Part shown: one piece after another, positions 35,186 through 47,637 of the stretch
Layout of the letters: every line of letters starts with the position of its first letter
How positions within the stretch are numbered: the first letter of the stretch is position 1
DNA from: Cunninghamia lanceolata
Taxonomy: Eukaryota; Streptophyta; Pinopsida; Cupressales; Cupressaceae
Direction: 5' to 3'
Length of the DNA stretch: 64,000 nucleotides
Assembly: GCA_027924645.1 (NCBI GenBank)
Contig: BSBN01000213.1
Span: 35,590,501 to 35,654,500, forward strand
Position numbers and translations under genes: made by a program
Notes under the pieces: model-generated
Databases searched by the model: none
What the model saw: the letters and a program-made list of their open reading frames with translations, nothing else
Told to the model about the DNA's origin: nothing

Positions 35186-36304
35186 TGTTGATGGTGGTTT
35201 TAGCACACAACAACGTCGGTGAAATACATGTATCTCACCCCTCTTGAAAAAGGCATCCTATCCAAGATAGGACTGCCCCAAGGATAATACAGCTAGGTCT
35301 TAGCTTGTAGGAATAACTTAGTTGGTTTGTCTAGCTATACCAACAAGGGGTCTTACATAAAATGATAGGGTTTATAAAGGATAACAACAGTGCAGATGCA
35401 GAAAACCCTATGATACCTTCAGTAGATTTGAAATTTGATTGCTGCTATGAAACCTCAATCTAACAACTTGTTTGTAAAATAAAATGCAAAAGGGTAAAGG
35501 GCTAGGAAGAAGCCCTAAGTGACAATCACAATGCAAAGCTCATTAATGGTGGACAAACACTCTTAAGTTAACCACTTTCTATTTTACCAAGCTACAAGAA
35601 TGCTACAGTGTTGTAGAAAATGATGCTATCTTCAATGGAGACTCAAGATTTTCAAATCACATTCATTCATCAAATACCCAAATTATGGCATGATTTAACT
35701 TATGAAATGCAATCAAACTATGCTTAATTTAATGGCCCAGGCTAACTATACATAGCAACTTACAATCAGTAAGCAACTAACAGTATGGACCAGAATGTTC
35801 ATCAAATACCTTCAACAAACCATTAACATTGCAAAAGCACAATTAACTAATCGCATATCATGAAGCAAACCATGAGAACCAAATAAGAAACACAAATAGA
35901 CAAATTCTCAAGAAAACTATAGAAACTTATTTTGTATTAACTTCAAATGGCAGAGTGTCAACAATTTAGCATCAATCATCTGTTACAATGAGAGAAATGG
36001 CAGCCCCTTTATATAGAGGAGGCTCCATACTGAGTTTTTGAATGAACGGTGTAGATTAACTGAACACCGACAACCCAGATTACATGGCTTTTAATGTGAT
36101 ACAATAGCTAAATTGCATTTTCGGATTGTTATTTGTCTTGTAGGAAAAAGATAAAATACAGCTTCCAAATACATTGAATCTAGACAATTTGAATACTGAT
36201 TAAGTTGTACATAGGGTAAAGTCAATTTCCAAGACATAATAAAGACAAAATAAGATCACATGACCCTCCAAATATAGAATTAATTACAAATGATGGGAAT
36301 TACA
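35186..36304 (-). repeat. Possible internal LTR with TATA box, downstream of the B ORF
   Basis: On minus the segment ends ACCACCATCAACA and may begin TGTAATTCCC at 36304. It contains TATATAAAGGGG (36007-36015) and follows the ORF stop (36324) by only some 20 bp. The H ORF is likewise followed by an LTR, which suggests that ORF plus LTR was carried together. There is no second copy in the window, so the edges are uncertain. Confidence 0.4.
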
Positions 36305-36323
36305 TGTAACTTTAAATATTCTA

Positions 36324-39300
36324 CTACTCATCCTCATCCAAATCTATTTTGTCTTCTTATGCTTTCCTATTACTATATGCAACTAATGCTGATAGAGTCG
36401 GATTGATATCTGCTGGATCCGGGTCTTTGACATAATCTACTCTGAATTGCAAGCTTTCAATCTCTGTAGAAAATTTGTAGTACACGTTTTCCTTTGATTT
36501 TCTTCCCCTCTTAAATGCCAAAAAAGCAGTCTAGAGATCACTGACTTTCTCTAGTTTTCCAATCATATTCAATGGCGAATCTTTGTGAATGACTTGATAT
36601 AATCTCTCCTTACACTGTTGTTCGTCTATTGGGGTCAAGTCATTAAGACTAGTATTTATGCAGTCTCTCAATGTATCATTTATGTCATAAATTACCTCCA
36701 TTATTTTGGTCTTTCTTGTTTCAAAGGAGTCTTTCACCTTATCAAAAATGTCCTTTCTCAATTTCATCTATTCATGCCATTCCTCAGGTTTCTTTAGCCT
36801 ATCCTTTGTCAAAATATTTTTTGCTAGAAGAACTTCCTTAGACAGCCTCCTCATGGCTTGTATTCTTGGGAACATGTGGGAATAGTACTCTTCATATGGT
36901 TCACATTCATCATACAAATCTTCCCATTCTTCCTTCAAAATACAAAAATATTTATGCAATAGAGACACAAAGGCTATCACTTTGCAACCTTCATTGTACA
37001 CCTTGTTTTAATATCATAAAATTTGGTCAATTCTTCTTTTGACAGCAAGGCAGGGGCTGCTCTCGGTTCTCCATCAGAATTCAATGGTTTCATCAGGAAC
37101 TCTATGCATGCCCGAAGCTCTTCATTTTGTTATTTCAACTGCTGCTTTGTCATTTCATCTTTGTTCAATTGATCCAAAATTATGGACAATGTCCCCTTAA
37201 ATTCATCAATTTTTTGACCTCTAGTAGCTGGACCCAAATTGATAGTGGTAATTGTGTAATCTTCTACTCTCACTTCCCCTTTATTAACCTCTATAGGTGG
37301 GGCGGCCACTTCTACAATCCTGGAACTTGAGGTGTCTATATATTCTAGATTGGATTTTTGCTTTCTTTTGTTTCTTTGGCTTTTCTACCCTGGCTAAGAG
37401 TGCATCCAAGTCTAGTTTCATTATTTCAACTTGCAGGGCCCTATTTTCTAACCTTTGCTGCAGCCAATCTGGTGTTGAGGAGGAAGAATCCTTAGGAGAG
37501 TCAATGTGACCATCTCCTTTATTAGGTGACTCATCATGAATTTCCAATTCAGTATTATCATCCCCTTCATCATCTGACTACTCAATATTCTATAGATTTT
37601 CTAATATAGCTTGTTGAGAAATTCCTAAAACCATGTTTTTTGTATTTTTATTCACTGGGTTGTCTAATACCTCAACTATTTCTATATCTCCAGGGTTAGG
37701 AAGAGGTTTTTCAGGTACTTCCTTAACTGTCTCTTGCTCCTGTGACTCCAGTTCTACACATATCTTCTCAATGCCTAGCAGTTGTGGCACAACCAAAGGG
37801 ACATACTCCAAGCAGACAACAATTGGATTTGACAAAGAATTATTTATTGCGGATAGGGAATGAGTAGCTATAAGAGGTAAATAGGCATGGGACAAATTAG
37901 CAAATGAAGCAAAACCTAGTGAAGGTGGTACAAAAGGGGCAGAAGACAAGGAAGAGATAGTAACGGGTGAAGAAAGGCTAAGTGATGGGAGAGAGAAGGA
38001 AGGTGCCAAGATTATGGAAATGGGTGGTAATGACATTTGAGTGGAGACAGATATAGATGAAATGGATGGCAAGGACATGGTAGAGATATGAGGAAATGAG
38101 GAAACTGGAGGCATGATGGTAGAAGAAACAAGTGAAGAGGAAGAACTAGGTATGCTTACATTTGCCACTACTAAAGGTAATGATGATGTTGTGACTGAAA
38201 CAATGGGAGTAGAAGATGTCGTATCTTGTGCAGCAAGGGGAATGGAGGTTGCACTTGTTGAAGGTGGGGAAACTACAGGGGCAGGTATGGTGTTGGCAGA
38301 AGTGGTAATGGGTGCATCTGTTGCCTATGCCTTCAAATTCTTAGCTTTTGAACTCTCTCCTTTGCCACTAGGCATATCTTTCCTTTTTTCTGCTCTAGTC
38401 CTTATAGAAAGAGGAGGATCTTTCTTCTATGCCTTGGGAACAATCTTCTTAGCTTTCCCTTTCTCTATCAATGGCACTTGCTCCTCATTGTTTGTGTCTT
38501 TTACTCCTTTTTCTTCTGCACTTATTACCTCCAGAGGTTGATCTTCTTCATCTCCTGATTCCTTCTCTAAATCTTCCTCTATTTATGTTAGTGCAACTCC
38601 TGCCTATGTCAATACTGCAATTTGGCTTCTGACCTAGATTTTGCTAAGTTTTATCAGGTTCCTCATTGCTTCATCTAAAGAACTCTCCTTTGCATTAGCC
38701 CAATTTGGAGGAGGAATTGGCTAGCCAAGAAATGCTTCCCATGGCCCTCTTTGAACTACATTTCCATCTTCCACTACCTAGTCTGGGACTTGTATGATTC
38801 AAAATCTCTTTATATAATCCAGGGACAACCAGGATTAATTTCTTCCTATTACTTCATAAGCATCAACATAGTTTGCCCAAAAATATTCAATATGCTCCCG
38901 ATGGAATAACTTCTTACTCACATACTTCTCCATAGTCCCATGGGGATCAAATTGTTTCCTCCTTATATACAGATGAAGATTTAGCAGCTGCAATTCTTTC
39001 TCTGAGTGTTCTGTTGCTCCTAAGGTTGTACAAGAATAGTGGCCCTCACCCAATAGAATTGGAAACTTAATATTAATCTGGTGCAAATGTTTTAGCCTTT
39101 CTGCACAGGTGAGGAGTTGTCTGGTCAACTCAAGGAGCACCACTTTCTTAGTTGGGTACTGAGGCAGTTTATAGGGTGCACCTATAAATCCTTGAATTCT
39201 CAAGTAAGTAAACTTTTGAAACTACAAATACCATCTCCCATATTGTTGCACAACATTCATGGCTTCGGGAGTTATTCTCAATCTAGAGTTGTCTTGAAGA

Positions 39301-40184
39301 AGCCTGGTGATATGCATAGTAAAGGCATCATTTACTCTCTTGTAATGAATCAATGATTGAGAGATTGTCAGTTGGGTATAACATTCATAAACCTTCAATT
39401 GTTGATCCCCATTCCCAACTTCTCTAATCTTAGATAAACCTAGGTATTATGTCTGTCTGGCCAAGGCATAGACTACATAGGAAGTCCACCTAAAAGTCTC
39501 TTTTGTCTTGAAGTCCAGAAAGGCCTCATGTATATTATCATTGATGATTTGGGCCCAGTGAATCTTCTTATCTCCATGAATTATCTCCTCAATAAGGTCA
39601 AACATCCATTCTTCAAAGGTAAAGACAGTAGGAAGCCCATAGATTCTTCTCAATAGTGTTACTATGTCTCCAATTTCATCATGAAAATCACTCCTAAATA
39701 GTGTGTGAGGTAACTTGATCAAAGTGGACCTTTTGTGCTTCATCCAACCTTCATTGATTTGTTTCTTACACTTCTCTACATCTTTCTTATATGTGTCCTC
39801 TGCATCTTTCTTGTCTGGGATTGAGAGCATTGGGAAGACATGTATTCCAAAGATTTCTGCAAGGGAGGTTGAGCTCAAATCTACCAAAATCTAGCCATTT
39901 GTGGTCTGAATAGTTCTAGTTAATGGATCATATATTTCTATACATGCTACAATGAGCTCTAGACACTGTGCAGAGGTAGGAAAAGAAGCAGCCTCTGCAA
40001 TGCTGTTATCTCTGACCTTCTTGGCTAGAGGAGTGGGGTTTGGTCCAAATGCCCTGAGTCTAAAGTCCTCTAGGTCTATGTGTCCTAGGTCGGTATCTCC
40101 TATGTTCTTCCATGCAGAGGTGATCTTGGTCTTCAGAGGGATGTCTTTGAACTCGTACTTCATTGTGTTAGCTCGGGCAGACAT
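36324..40184 (-). pseudogene. Large unknown ORF of element B (about 1280 codons, several stops)
   Basis: It starts at an ATG at 40184 (MSARANTMKYEF). Blocks: DLGHIDLEDFRLR, CLELIVACIEIY, LVDLSSTSLAEIFGIHVFP, EIGDIVTLLRRIYGLP, YKRVNDAFTMH, LRITPEAMNVVQQYG and FTYLRIQGF.GAPYKLP (to about 39140), a His-rich stretch and HREHIEYFWANYVDAYE (about 38860). A long Glu-, then Ser/Thr/Pro-rich low-complexity middle follows (38580-37590), then a Glu/Lys-rich helical C-terminus ending DLDEDE. It is homologous block by block to the H ORF. Roughly ten in-frame stops and few frameshifts suggest fairly recent loss. It resembles no gag, pol or env motif that I can name. Confidence 0.6.
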
Positions 40185-42980
40185 CTATCCTACAGGACAT
40201 GACCTAATAAGTCAAGGCTGCCATATTGATTGTCCTAGATGTTCAAGATCTTAAGTTTGAGTGATTGGTTACTATTCCTAATTATTAAGTCAAGTTTTTC
40301 ATGCAAAATTTACTAAGTCTTCTTAAAATGCATAAATATGTGATTTGCAAATTATCCTATCTTATAGCATCTAATGCACAAGTTAAACAAAGAGAAGAAT
40401 GAAAAAGCACTTTGAAATCCTATTTAACCCATGCAATAAATGTTTATTACTTGAAAATCTAATTCAAAACATGCAAATCACCTCAATTTTACCTTTGCAC
40501 CACTTATCCTGACAAAACAGACCTTTATGCCTTAGAAATTTTCAAGAAAACAAGCTTTTACAATAGTTTATGCTAATTTGGGATCCTACTAACTAAAGCA
40601 CTAGATTTGGCCTACACTAACCTGGCACGAGATTTGGGGTCTACTGACTAAAGTTAGTGAAGGCAGTTTCCAACCCAGGTCAATGATTGATGTTTTCAAT
40701 GATAGAATAGCCAACACAGATTTGGCTTGGACTGACTAATGGTATAGGTCAGTCGGTATAATTTGTAGCGCAGGTCTATAGTGGGTAATTTTAGTGCACA
40801 AAGGCATGAAGACACTCTGGCGGGATTTAACATCAACACCGACTTGCACAGGTTGCAAAGTGGACTAACTAAATTTAGTGGAAGCGATATTCAGTGCAAG
40901 TTGGGAGATAACAAATTTGGTGCATAGGGTCTGGATGTGTACTAGCGGGGTTCTAAGGTCCTACTAACTTAGCACAATTTTTTATGGTGACCGACTAAAT
41001 TCGATGAGAACAGATTTTGGCACAAGTTAGTTGAGAACCAATTTAGTGCTAAGTCTTTTGTTAAGCATTTGGCGGGGAATTTTAGCAGCATTGACTTAGT
41101 GCTAGTTTGATGGGCCTTGGAAAAAAGTTAGTTGGGGTCAATTTCAGTGTAAGTCAAAGGGGTTCAATTCTAGCACAAACGTCACTTTAAAGCAAATTTA
41201 ATGTTTCTAATCCTGCGAGATTTTTGAAGGATACTGCCAAAAGGTAGTGGGAGGCAATTTTAACACAAAGGCCAAAGGATGGGATTTCAACACATTTAAC
41301 TGGTTTGAGTTTTGACAAAAAATTTGAACCAAGCATTTACAAAATCAAATCGAACCCTTAGAATCCATCAATTGTGTCCTAGGCTAGTTTGAACGTATGA
41401 ACTAGGGTTTAGTTTCTCTAATGGGGGGTTTTGAAAGTAATTTCTATAAAATCAAAACTTTTTCAAGTATAATGATAACAACCTCATAACAATCTACTAC
41501 AAAATCATAAAACCTTAATTCCCTCATCATTATTCTGAGAAAAACCAAAATGATAAGCAAAATACAACAAAGTTTTCATGGAACTAACGAAACCATAGGT
41601 CGAACTACGAGAAATGAAATGCAGGTACTAGGTCCAACCTGGTTTTCGTTAGTTTGCGCTCTTCAGACTGGTTCTTGCCACCTTTGAATTTGCCAGCAAA
41701 CATTTGTAGAGCTCTAAAAGATTTCTAAAATCTAAGATAAGCTTCAAAACGAACCCAAAACCTTATATATTCTGCCTAAATATGCGCCATAAATGCAGAG
41801 TACCCTGCGATAGCTCGACGCACACTTGGGAAGGCAAATTCAAGGCTTATCATGAGTTTCGGTCCTTACTAACCCGGTGGGGATTTCAGGTGTGATTGAC
41901 TTAGCACTACTTTTGATGCTGACTGACCTGCGTGGATTTGGGGTTCATTAAAAAAAATTTGGTAAGTCACAAATTCAACACAAGTCAGTGATTGAGAGCT
42001 TTAGCACAGAGTCAGTGTCTTAAGGATTTAGCGCTAAGGTCAATAGGATGTAATTCTAGTGCTAAGTCAGTGACATGAAGATTTAGTGCTTCGATTTGTG
42101 AGGGATGCTTTCAGTGCAAAGATCCTTTGGACTTAAATTTTTGGGATAAAGGCCACTTGACTTAAACATTTGGAAACTAAGGTAATTAAAACACTTCACC
42201 ATCTAGGGAAAATTATGACTCTGACTTTCAGATGGCCTATTTGGTCATACAAGTTGAACACCTAGGTGCTAACAGAAACTAAGTTAACACTCTAAGATAA
42301 AATTGAAGGAGGGGGTCCCCATTCAGTGAAATGGGGTGTGTGTGCAAGGCACAATAGGTACAAATCCTGCAAAACAAAAAAAATCTATAGAAAAAAACAA
42401 TTTATTCTGTAGATTCCAAAAATTAACTAGTGTACAATTTAATTGAGCAATGGATAAATGCACGAGGATTCTGATGATGCCAACTCTCATTCTGCCTATG
42501 CAAGAACTCAGATTTGCCGTGACAGGGAATATTCTCTACAAAGATTCTATATGTCGGTGATTTGCAAAAAAAGTTGCCTTTTCCTGCAACTGCTTGGATT
42601 TTGATGATTTGACAGTTGATCTATAGGTTTTTGAGTGTTCTAGATGCGATGGAAGGGTCTAATTTTGCCCAAATACTCCAAAATTGTAGTTACCTCCTAG
42701 ATCATGTAACCACTCCCCAAATTGAAAACCTTGTAGATCTGGTCTCCAATGTCTAATTTGGACAGATCAAAAGGCTAAATTGACTATCTCAAACCCCTTG
42801 AACACAATGGTGTGCTCAGATTTGCAGAACCATGCTCCAAATTGAACCTGTAATACAAGGCCACAAAGAGGAAACCCTCACAAATCTAGTTTTTCCATCA
42901 AGTTTTTTGATTCTCCAAGTCATCATTCGATGCAAGAGAAGAGCATACTCAACTATCAAGATCCACCATGATTCTTCCTA
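40185..42980 (-). other. Leader of element B with degenerate tandem repeats
   Basis: No coding frame. From 40570 to 42130 the plus strand shows loosely repeated blocks of about 110-120 bp built from TTTAGTGCAAG/TTAGCACA, ACTAAATTTAGTGG and TCAGTCGG-like words. Between 41330 and 41860 there is ordinary AT-rich DNA. 42300-42420 has short A runs. Confidence 0.5.
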
Positions 42981-42992
42981 GCTTTGATACCA
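42981..42992 (-). other. Primer-binding site of element B (tRNA-iMet type)
   Basis: TGGTATCAAAGC on the minus strand directly follows the LTR end (CTCTTACA). It differs by one base from the common TGGTATCAGAGC site. Confidence 0.82.
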
Positions 42993-43430
42993 TGTAAGAG
43001 CTGATTCATGTGCTTTGATACCATGCAAGAGTTGGCTATGATGGTAGCCACCTAAGATCTAGGACTTCATGAAAGCACAAGAGAGATCAAATGAGAGAAT
43101 AATTCTATTCTATCAATTAAATCAAAAGTATTGTTGTTTCAATGTACATGATATGCCTTGCTTATAAAGACAAGGATGAGATGTAGGATGTTGTAGTCAT
43201 ATGAAAAGTGTCTTAATCCTATGACATGAGACAACTAAAGGATAAGATGACAACTAGTTGATAAGATCACATGTGTAGGATAAGACAACTATCAACAAAT
43301 AGAGACAACTATCAACATCTAGAAACAACTAGAATGCTTCCTAAGTCAACTTAACATGTGAACATGTGTGAATAGCACTAACTAATGACTAGTTAGATAA
43401 TATGCCTAATTCACACTACAAAGGGGTAAA
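42993..43430 (-). repeat. 5' LTR of element B
   Basis: About 438 bp. The inner end has TGTAAGAGCTGATTCATG followed by a second GCTTTGATACCATG, so a primer-site-like word lies inside the LTR. A TATA-like TTTATAAG lies near 43161-43168 (minus). A short internal duplication (ACAACTATCAAC) makes it longer than its partner. Its outer end stops at GGGGTAAA, short of the partner's terminus. Confidence 0.8.
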
Positions 43431-44644
43431 ATGGATGGAATTATTATCTAGAGAAGAAAGACTGGTGTTTGACAAGCGTCACCAAACATTGGCTCATTAA
43501 GAAGAAAAAGGAAAATCTCAGGTTCCCAAGTTATTATAGAGAGCTCATCCTATAGAAGATGTATTAGATATGATTACACTACTCCATAGAGTAGTGGGGA
43601 ATGATGACTCAAGTACATTTAAGAAGTGGATGTGTTAATTCATCTTGGTTATATGTAGAGACTCACAGTATATAGACTGGGAAAAATGATTATTTATAAT
43701 TTGCATGATCAACTAACAAATTTTCATAAGAAAAACCAATTCCACATGTGTTCTTATGTTTTATACACTTTAGTGAGAACACAGGTGGTGTGGCCTGGCT
43801 TAAGGACTTTTTGAGTTTTTACACAAGATACATAGGTATATGATTATTACCCTCAATTGTAGGAACATCAAGGAAATAAAGATTATAGAAGGGTCAATGA
43901 TGCCTTCCTTATGTTCAATGTGAAGAGAATTGATGGAAAACCCAAAGTCAGAATTTCACCTGAGGCTGCAAATCTTGTAATGTAGTTCGGTAGTTTATTC
44001 ATTCAGTTTGATAGGTTTACATATGTGAGAATTGGGTGTTTTGAACATTTCCCATACAAATTACCCATATATGCTATTGGTTACATGATATTCATGGAAG
44101 TTTGTAGACAAATGGCTTAGGCTAGTAAAAGATATCATGACTACAAGAAAGGAGTATATTCTTTCCCTGTGAAACTAAATCATTACACATGTAAAACACA
44201 TGAGGATGCTAGAAATATTGATTGAATCCTTTCAAAATTCAATTTCCATCTATTTTTTGCAAGACCTTACTTTGATAGCAAGACTTTCATGAAGATTAAC
44301 TTCTATACTCCATTTTTGCACGAGAATCAACCTCACCTTGAAGACTATTGGGAAGATTGTATTGATGAACAAGAAGTTAGGAGGAGGGACTAGATAAGGC
44401 TCACCATTGACAAAATGAGAGTCTTCAATCTGGGATGGGATCTCCCTAATATTATTGATGATAACTCAGATATAATTGGAAGGATGCTATGTTGAAATGC
44501 CAAATCCTTTACCCAAATTGAGGTGGCCTAAGAAAAAAAATATAGATATTTATACTAGATCTTATTTTGTTTTGGATAAGTGTAAAATGTGGTTAAAGTC
44601 AAAGGTCTCTGGTCACACTGCAGAGAAGCCTCCATCTAAAGGAC
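43431..44644 (+). pseudogene. H ORF, part 2
   Basis: It continues 30128-30475 after element B. DVLDMITLLHRVVG parallels the B ORF EIGDIVTLLRRIYG. DYRRVNDAFLMFNV, VRISPEAANLVM and FTYVRIGCFEHFPYKLP parallel the B blocks in the same order. Then come YFDSKTFMKINFY and DEQEVRRRD. Multiple stops and frameshifts are present. It is cut at 44644 by element D, with AGGAC as the target site. Confidence 0.7.
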
Positions 44645-47292
44645 TGTTATCCCTTTTTTCCTCTGCCCAGAGTCAAATGGTTAACCTGGTATTTTCCTTG
44701 AAAATCCTTTGAAGAGGTCCCTATAAAGCCATAGTGCCAAATTTCCCTAAAACCTTGCCTAAAAAACCCTTACCATTGGAAGGAGCTTGAAAAAATAGGT
44801 AGGTTTGCTTTTTGCATCATCCTGAAATTTGGCCAAATAAAGAAGTTATTCATGGTCAAAGTCTTGGTCAGCATATAGTTCAAATGTTCATTTGGCGGGC
44901 TTGCAAATCTACATCAGCCTTAGAAAATGTTGAGGAAAATGAGTTATATGCATTTTTTGAATGTATATTAGGCCCCAAAGGTGCATAAACATTCAGGGAA
45001 TCTTTCGCAGGTCATCAGGAATATTCCCAGTTTGTATATCAGCGATATACAAGCAAGGATGCAAGGGTAGATACAAGGAGGGAATATACATCACAGATCC
45101 CTGGAATATTCACTGAATGTATATTGGGTCTGCATGTATATTTGGCTCATACAATGGAAATATACAAGGAAAGAAATATACAAGGCAGGAGATACATTAC
45201 AGGAATATTCCCTCATGTATATCGGGTTTCAAATGCATATTGTGTTGTATGTTGGCACATGCAATGAAAAGGTGCAAAGTTTGACATGTAGGTGCATCCG
45301 CTATAGTGGAATGTACATTCGGCCTTGTATGTTTCTTTATATATTTTTGCTTGTATGTTTTGAACATACAAGTGAAACATACAGAGAAACATACAAAGGT
45401 CGAATGTACAAGAGGTGGGGCTCACGCACATGCAAGGCCGATTGTATATCAGAGATACAAGGGACCTTTGTCTGAGATACAAGAAGAGATACATTTGCTA
45501 CAGTGGCTTGTATAGTTTGCTTTGTATGTTTTCACATACAAAGCTGATATACAAAGGTTTATATACAAGCCAGACCTGATCACATTTTTAACTTGTTTTA
45601 TTAAAATTTTTGGGTCCGCCTTGTATATGGGCAATGGTATATTGTGATATACAAGTCAGAAATATACAAAGATCAGAGATACAAGCTGGACCCGATAGAG
45701 CAGTCAAATACAATTAATGGTCAGTTTGGGGTCCACAACTTGTATGTTTGCAGATACAAAAGAGGTTAGATACAACCCAGATTTCAAAATGTTTCCCATC
45801 TGCTTTATAAGAGTTTGAAGTCCGTGACTTGTATATACAAGGGTGATTGTATGCATATACAAGCCACGATTACAAAGGGCAAAATGCACATTTGCATGTG
45901 CTAGTTGTTTGTATATTTGCTTCTATCTTTGCATATACAAGCCGATATGCAAGACAGTTTTCGGCCAGACATGATGCATCAGCAGCTTATTTTTGGGTCT
46001 TTCCGAAGGCTGATGGAGGGTGCAGTTCCTTAGCGGTGGGTCCCAACTTTAGTGCAGAAGCAAATCGGTAGGTACCATGTGGCGGTGGCAGATGCATATA
46101 CAAGGTAGTTACAAATGCATTTTTGAAGGTGATTGCAGAGGCCTTTTGGCACCAAAGAGCAGAGACACAAACAAAGTTTTCGACATTCAAAGATAGGATC
46201 TGAGGTATTTTCAAAGGCTGATATATACACGAATGCAGAAGCGATATATACAGGTAGTTGACCAGAACTTTGACTGCATATATCTTCCCCATTTCAATGA
46301 ATTTTGACATGCTATAGGAGGCAAAAACACTTATTTTTGCCTCCTCTTTCATTTGAGTAGGTTTTTGGGAGGATTTTCTAGTTTCCATTTTTTGGATCTG
46401 GCTTTGCATGTTTGGGCCGATTGGACGTTTCAGCAGCCATCTTGAAGTTTTGAGGGGTTTTTCTCCTCATAGTGGCACAGGTTGGTGAGGTTCTGCAGGC
46501 GCATTCATGGTGTATGGGCTCTTTGTCTTGTAGGACCAAATTTCTATGTGTTCGATGGTGACTTTGGAGGTTGCTTCTCCATCCCCATCCTATCTCGCGT
46601 CATGGCTGATGTCTTCCGCATTTTCTCCTGACGATAGCATGGTCCACATCCCTTCACCATGCCTCTACCCATACCTTCTTGCTTCTGGCATTTATGGCCT
46701 CGGTTCTGTGATTCAATGACTCCATGCCCTTCTGGCAGGAGTCTGGCCTCTGATGTCTTCCTTTCACCCACCAATGAATGTAATTAGCTATGTTGGTATA
46801 CCTCTGCTATGAAATATCTCTACATTGTAATGGTTTTCTAGGCCTTCATGATTAATAGATGCTAAACTCTTGCCTCTTTTATTTCTAGATTTCTATGTTT
46901 TGATTGAAAGTTGTAATCTATTATGTGGGTAAAATGCCCCCTCTGCGGGTTTCATCTTCATACCAAAACCTCAACCAGTCTTAAATCTGTGTGAATCTCC
47001 CTTAGTATTGAAATAATCATTGTTGTGCCCACACCATGAACACCATCACTCACTAAATCTAGTGTATCACCTCTTTTCCCCTTCAGTTGTCCTTCTAACT
47101 CTTTTCTCTACAAGCTTTAGCACTAGGTTTAGTATCATCACTCTCAGTAATAGGCTTAGAGCAAGGAACCAACCTTCTCTGGAGGTCTGATCTCAAATCG
47201 CAAGGTCCCACACTTCGAGATCATTCCAATGTTACCCCAAGTTGCATAAGGTTTTATGACTGGATGCAAGGGTGCAAATCTGGGTGATAATA
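44645..47292 (+). repeat. 5' LTR of element D (2648 bp)
   Basis: It aligns with 53713-58271 once S3 is removed. The central part (45000-46000) is packed with ATACAAG/CTTGTAT words in both orientations. It includes a 99-bp palindrome at 45312-45410. The open frames seen here are by-products of the repeats. The terminus GATAATA differs from the 3' copy GATAACA. Confidence 0.9.
45312..45410. repeat. 99-bp near-perfect palindrome in 5' LTR of D
   Basis: The arms run TGTACATTCGGCC... to ...GGTCGAATGTACA and meet in CTTGTATGTT-TTG-AACATACAAG. About 48 bp per arm with a three-base loop and a few mismatches. It is conserved in the 3' LTR at 54379-54477. Confidence 0.9.
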
Positions 47293-47637
47293 GTTTCTAG
47301 CATGCCCAGTGGGAAGAGATTCAAGAATTCCAAATCAAGTAATGCATTTTGGTTACTGGTTTTGATGTGCAGCCAGTGATATCCAGACCTGTAAGAGGTT
47401 GAAACTTTGCATATCTGGACACTCCAACTTTGGTCTAGCAGAACTGTTGTATCCCTGCTTATGGGAAGAATACCTACAAGGAGTAGCTCTTCACCTTTCG
47501 AATATATACAATTATCCCCACCCAGGAGAGGAGGGGTAGTAGCTGAGAAGCACAAGAAGACTCATGTGTAGTCTAGGAGAGCCAAGTCGACTCCCCTTGC
47601 CGTTGGAGCTCACACTACCTCAAGGCCTTCAGTTATA
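47293..47637 (+). other. Leader and primer-site region of D
   Basis: TTTCTAGCATGCCCAGTGGG (47294-47313) sits at the primer-site position. It resembles a decayed TGGCGCCC...GTGGGG-type site. The rest has no feature. Confidence 0.5.

Larger units (their letters stand above)
30476..43430 (-). mobile_element. Element B: pol-less LTR element with tRNA-iMet-type primer site
   Basis: Two related LTRs (42993-43430 and 30476-33141, the latter split by S2) flank a minus-oriented interior. TGGTATCAAAGC follows the 5' LTR on the minus strand and AAGGGGGGTAT precedes the 3' LTR. The interior has one large ORF (40184 to 36324) and no gag, protease, RT or integrase motif on either strand. The initiator-Met primer site is usual in Copia elements. 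The right LTR lacks about 29 terminal bases and no target duplication is visible, so the right edge was probably trimmed. It is inserted in the H ORF. Confidence 0.75.

Noticed and set aside
45000..46000. Regular short repeats considered as a CRISPR-like array
   Set aside because: Repeats are short, irregularly spaced, in both orientations and without unique equal-length spacers. The genome is a plant's.
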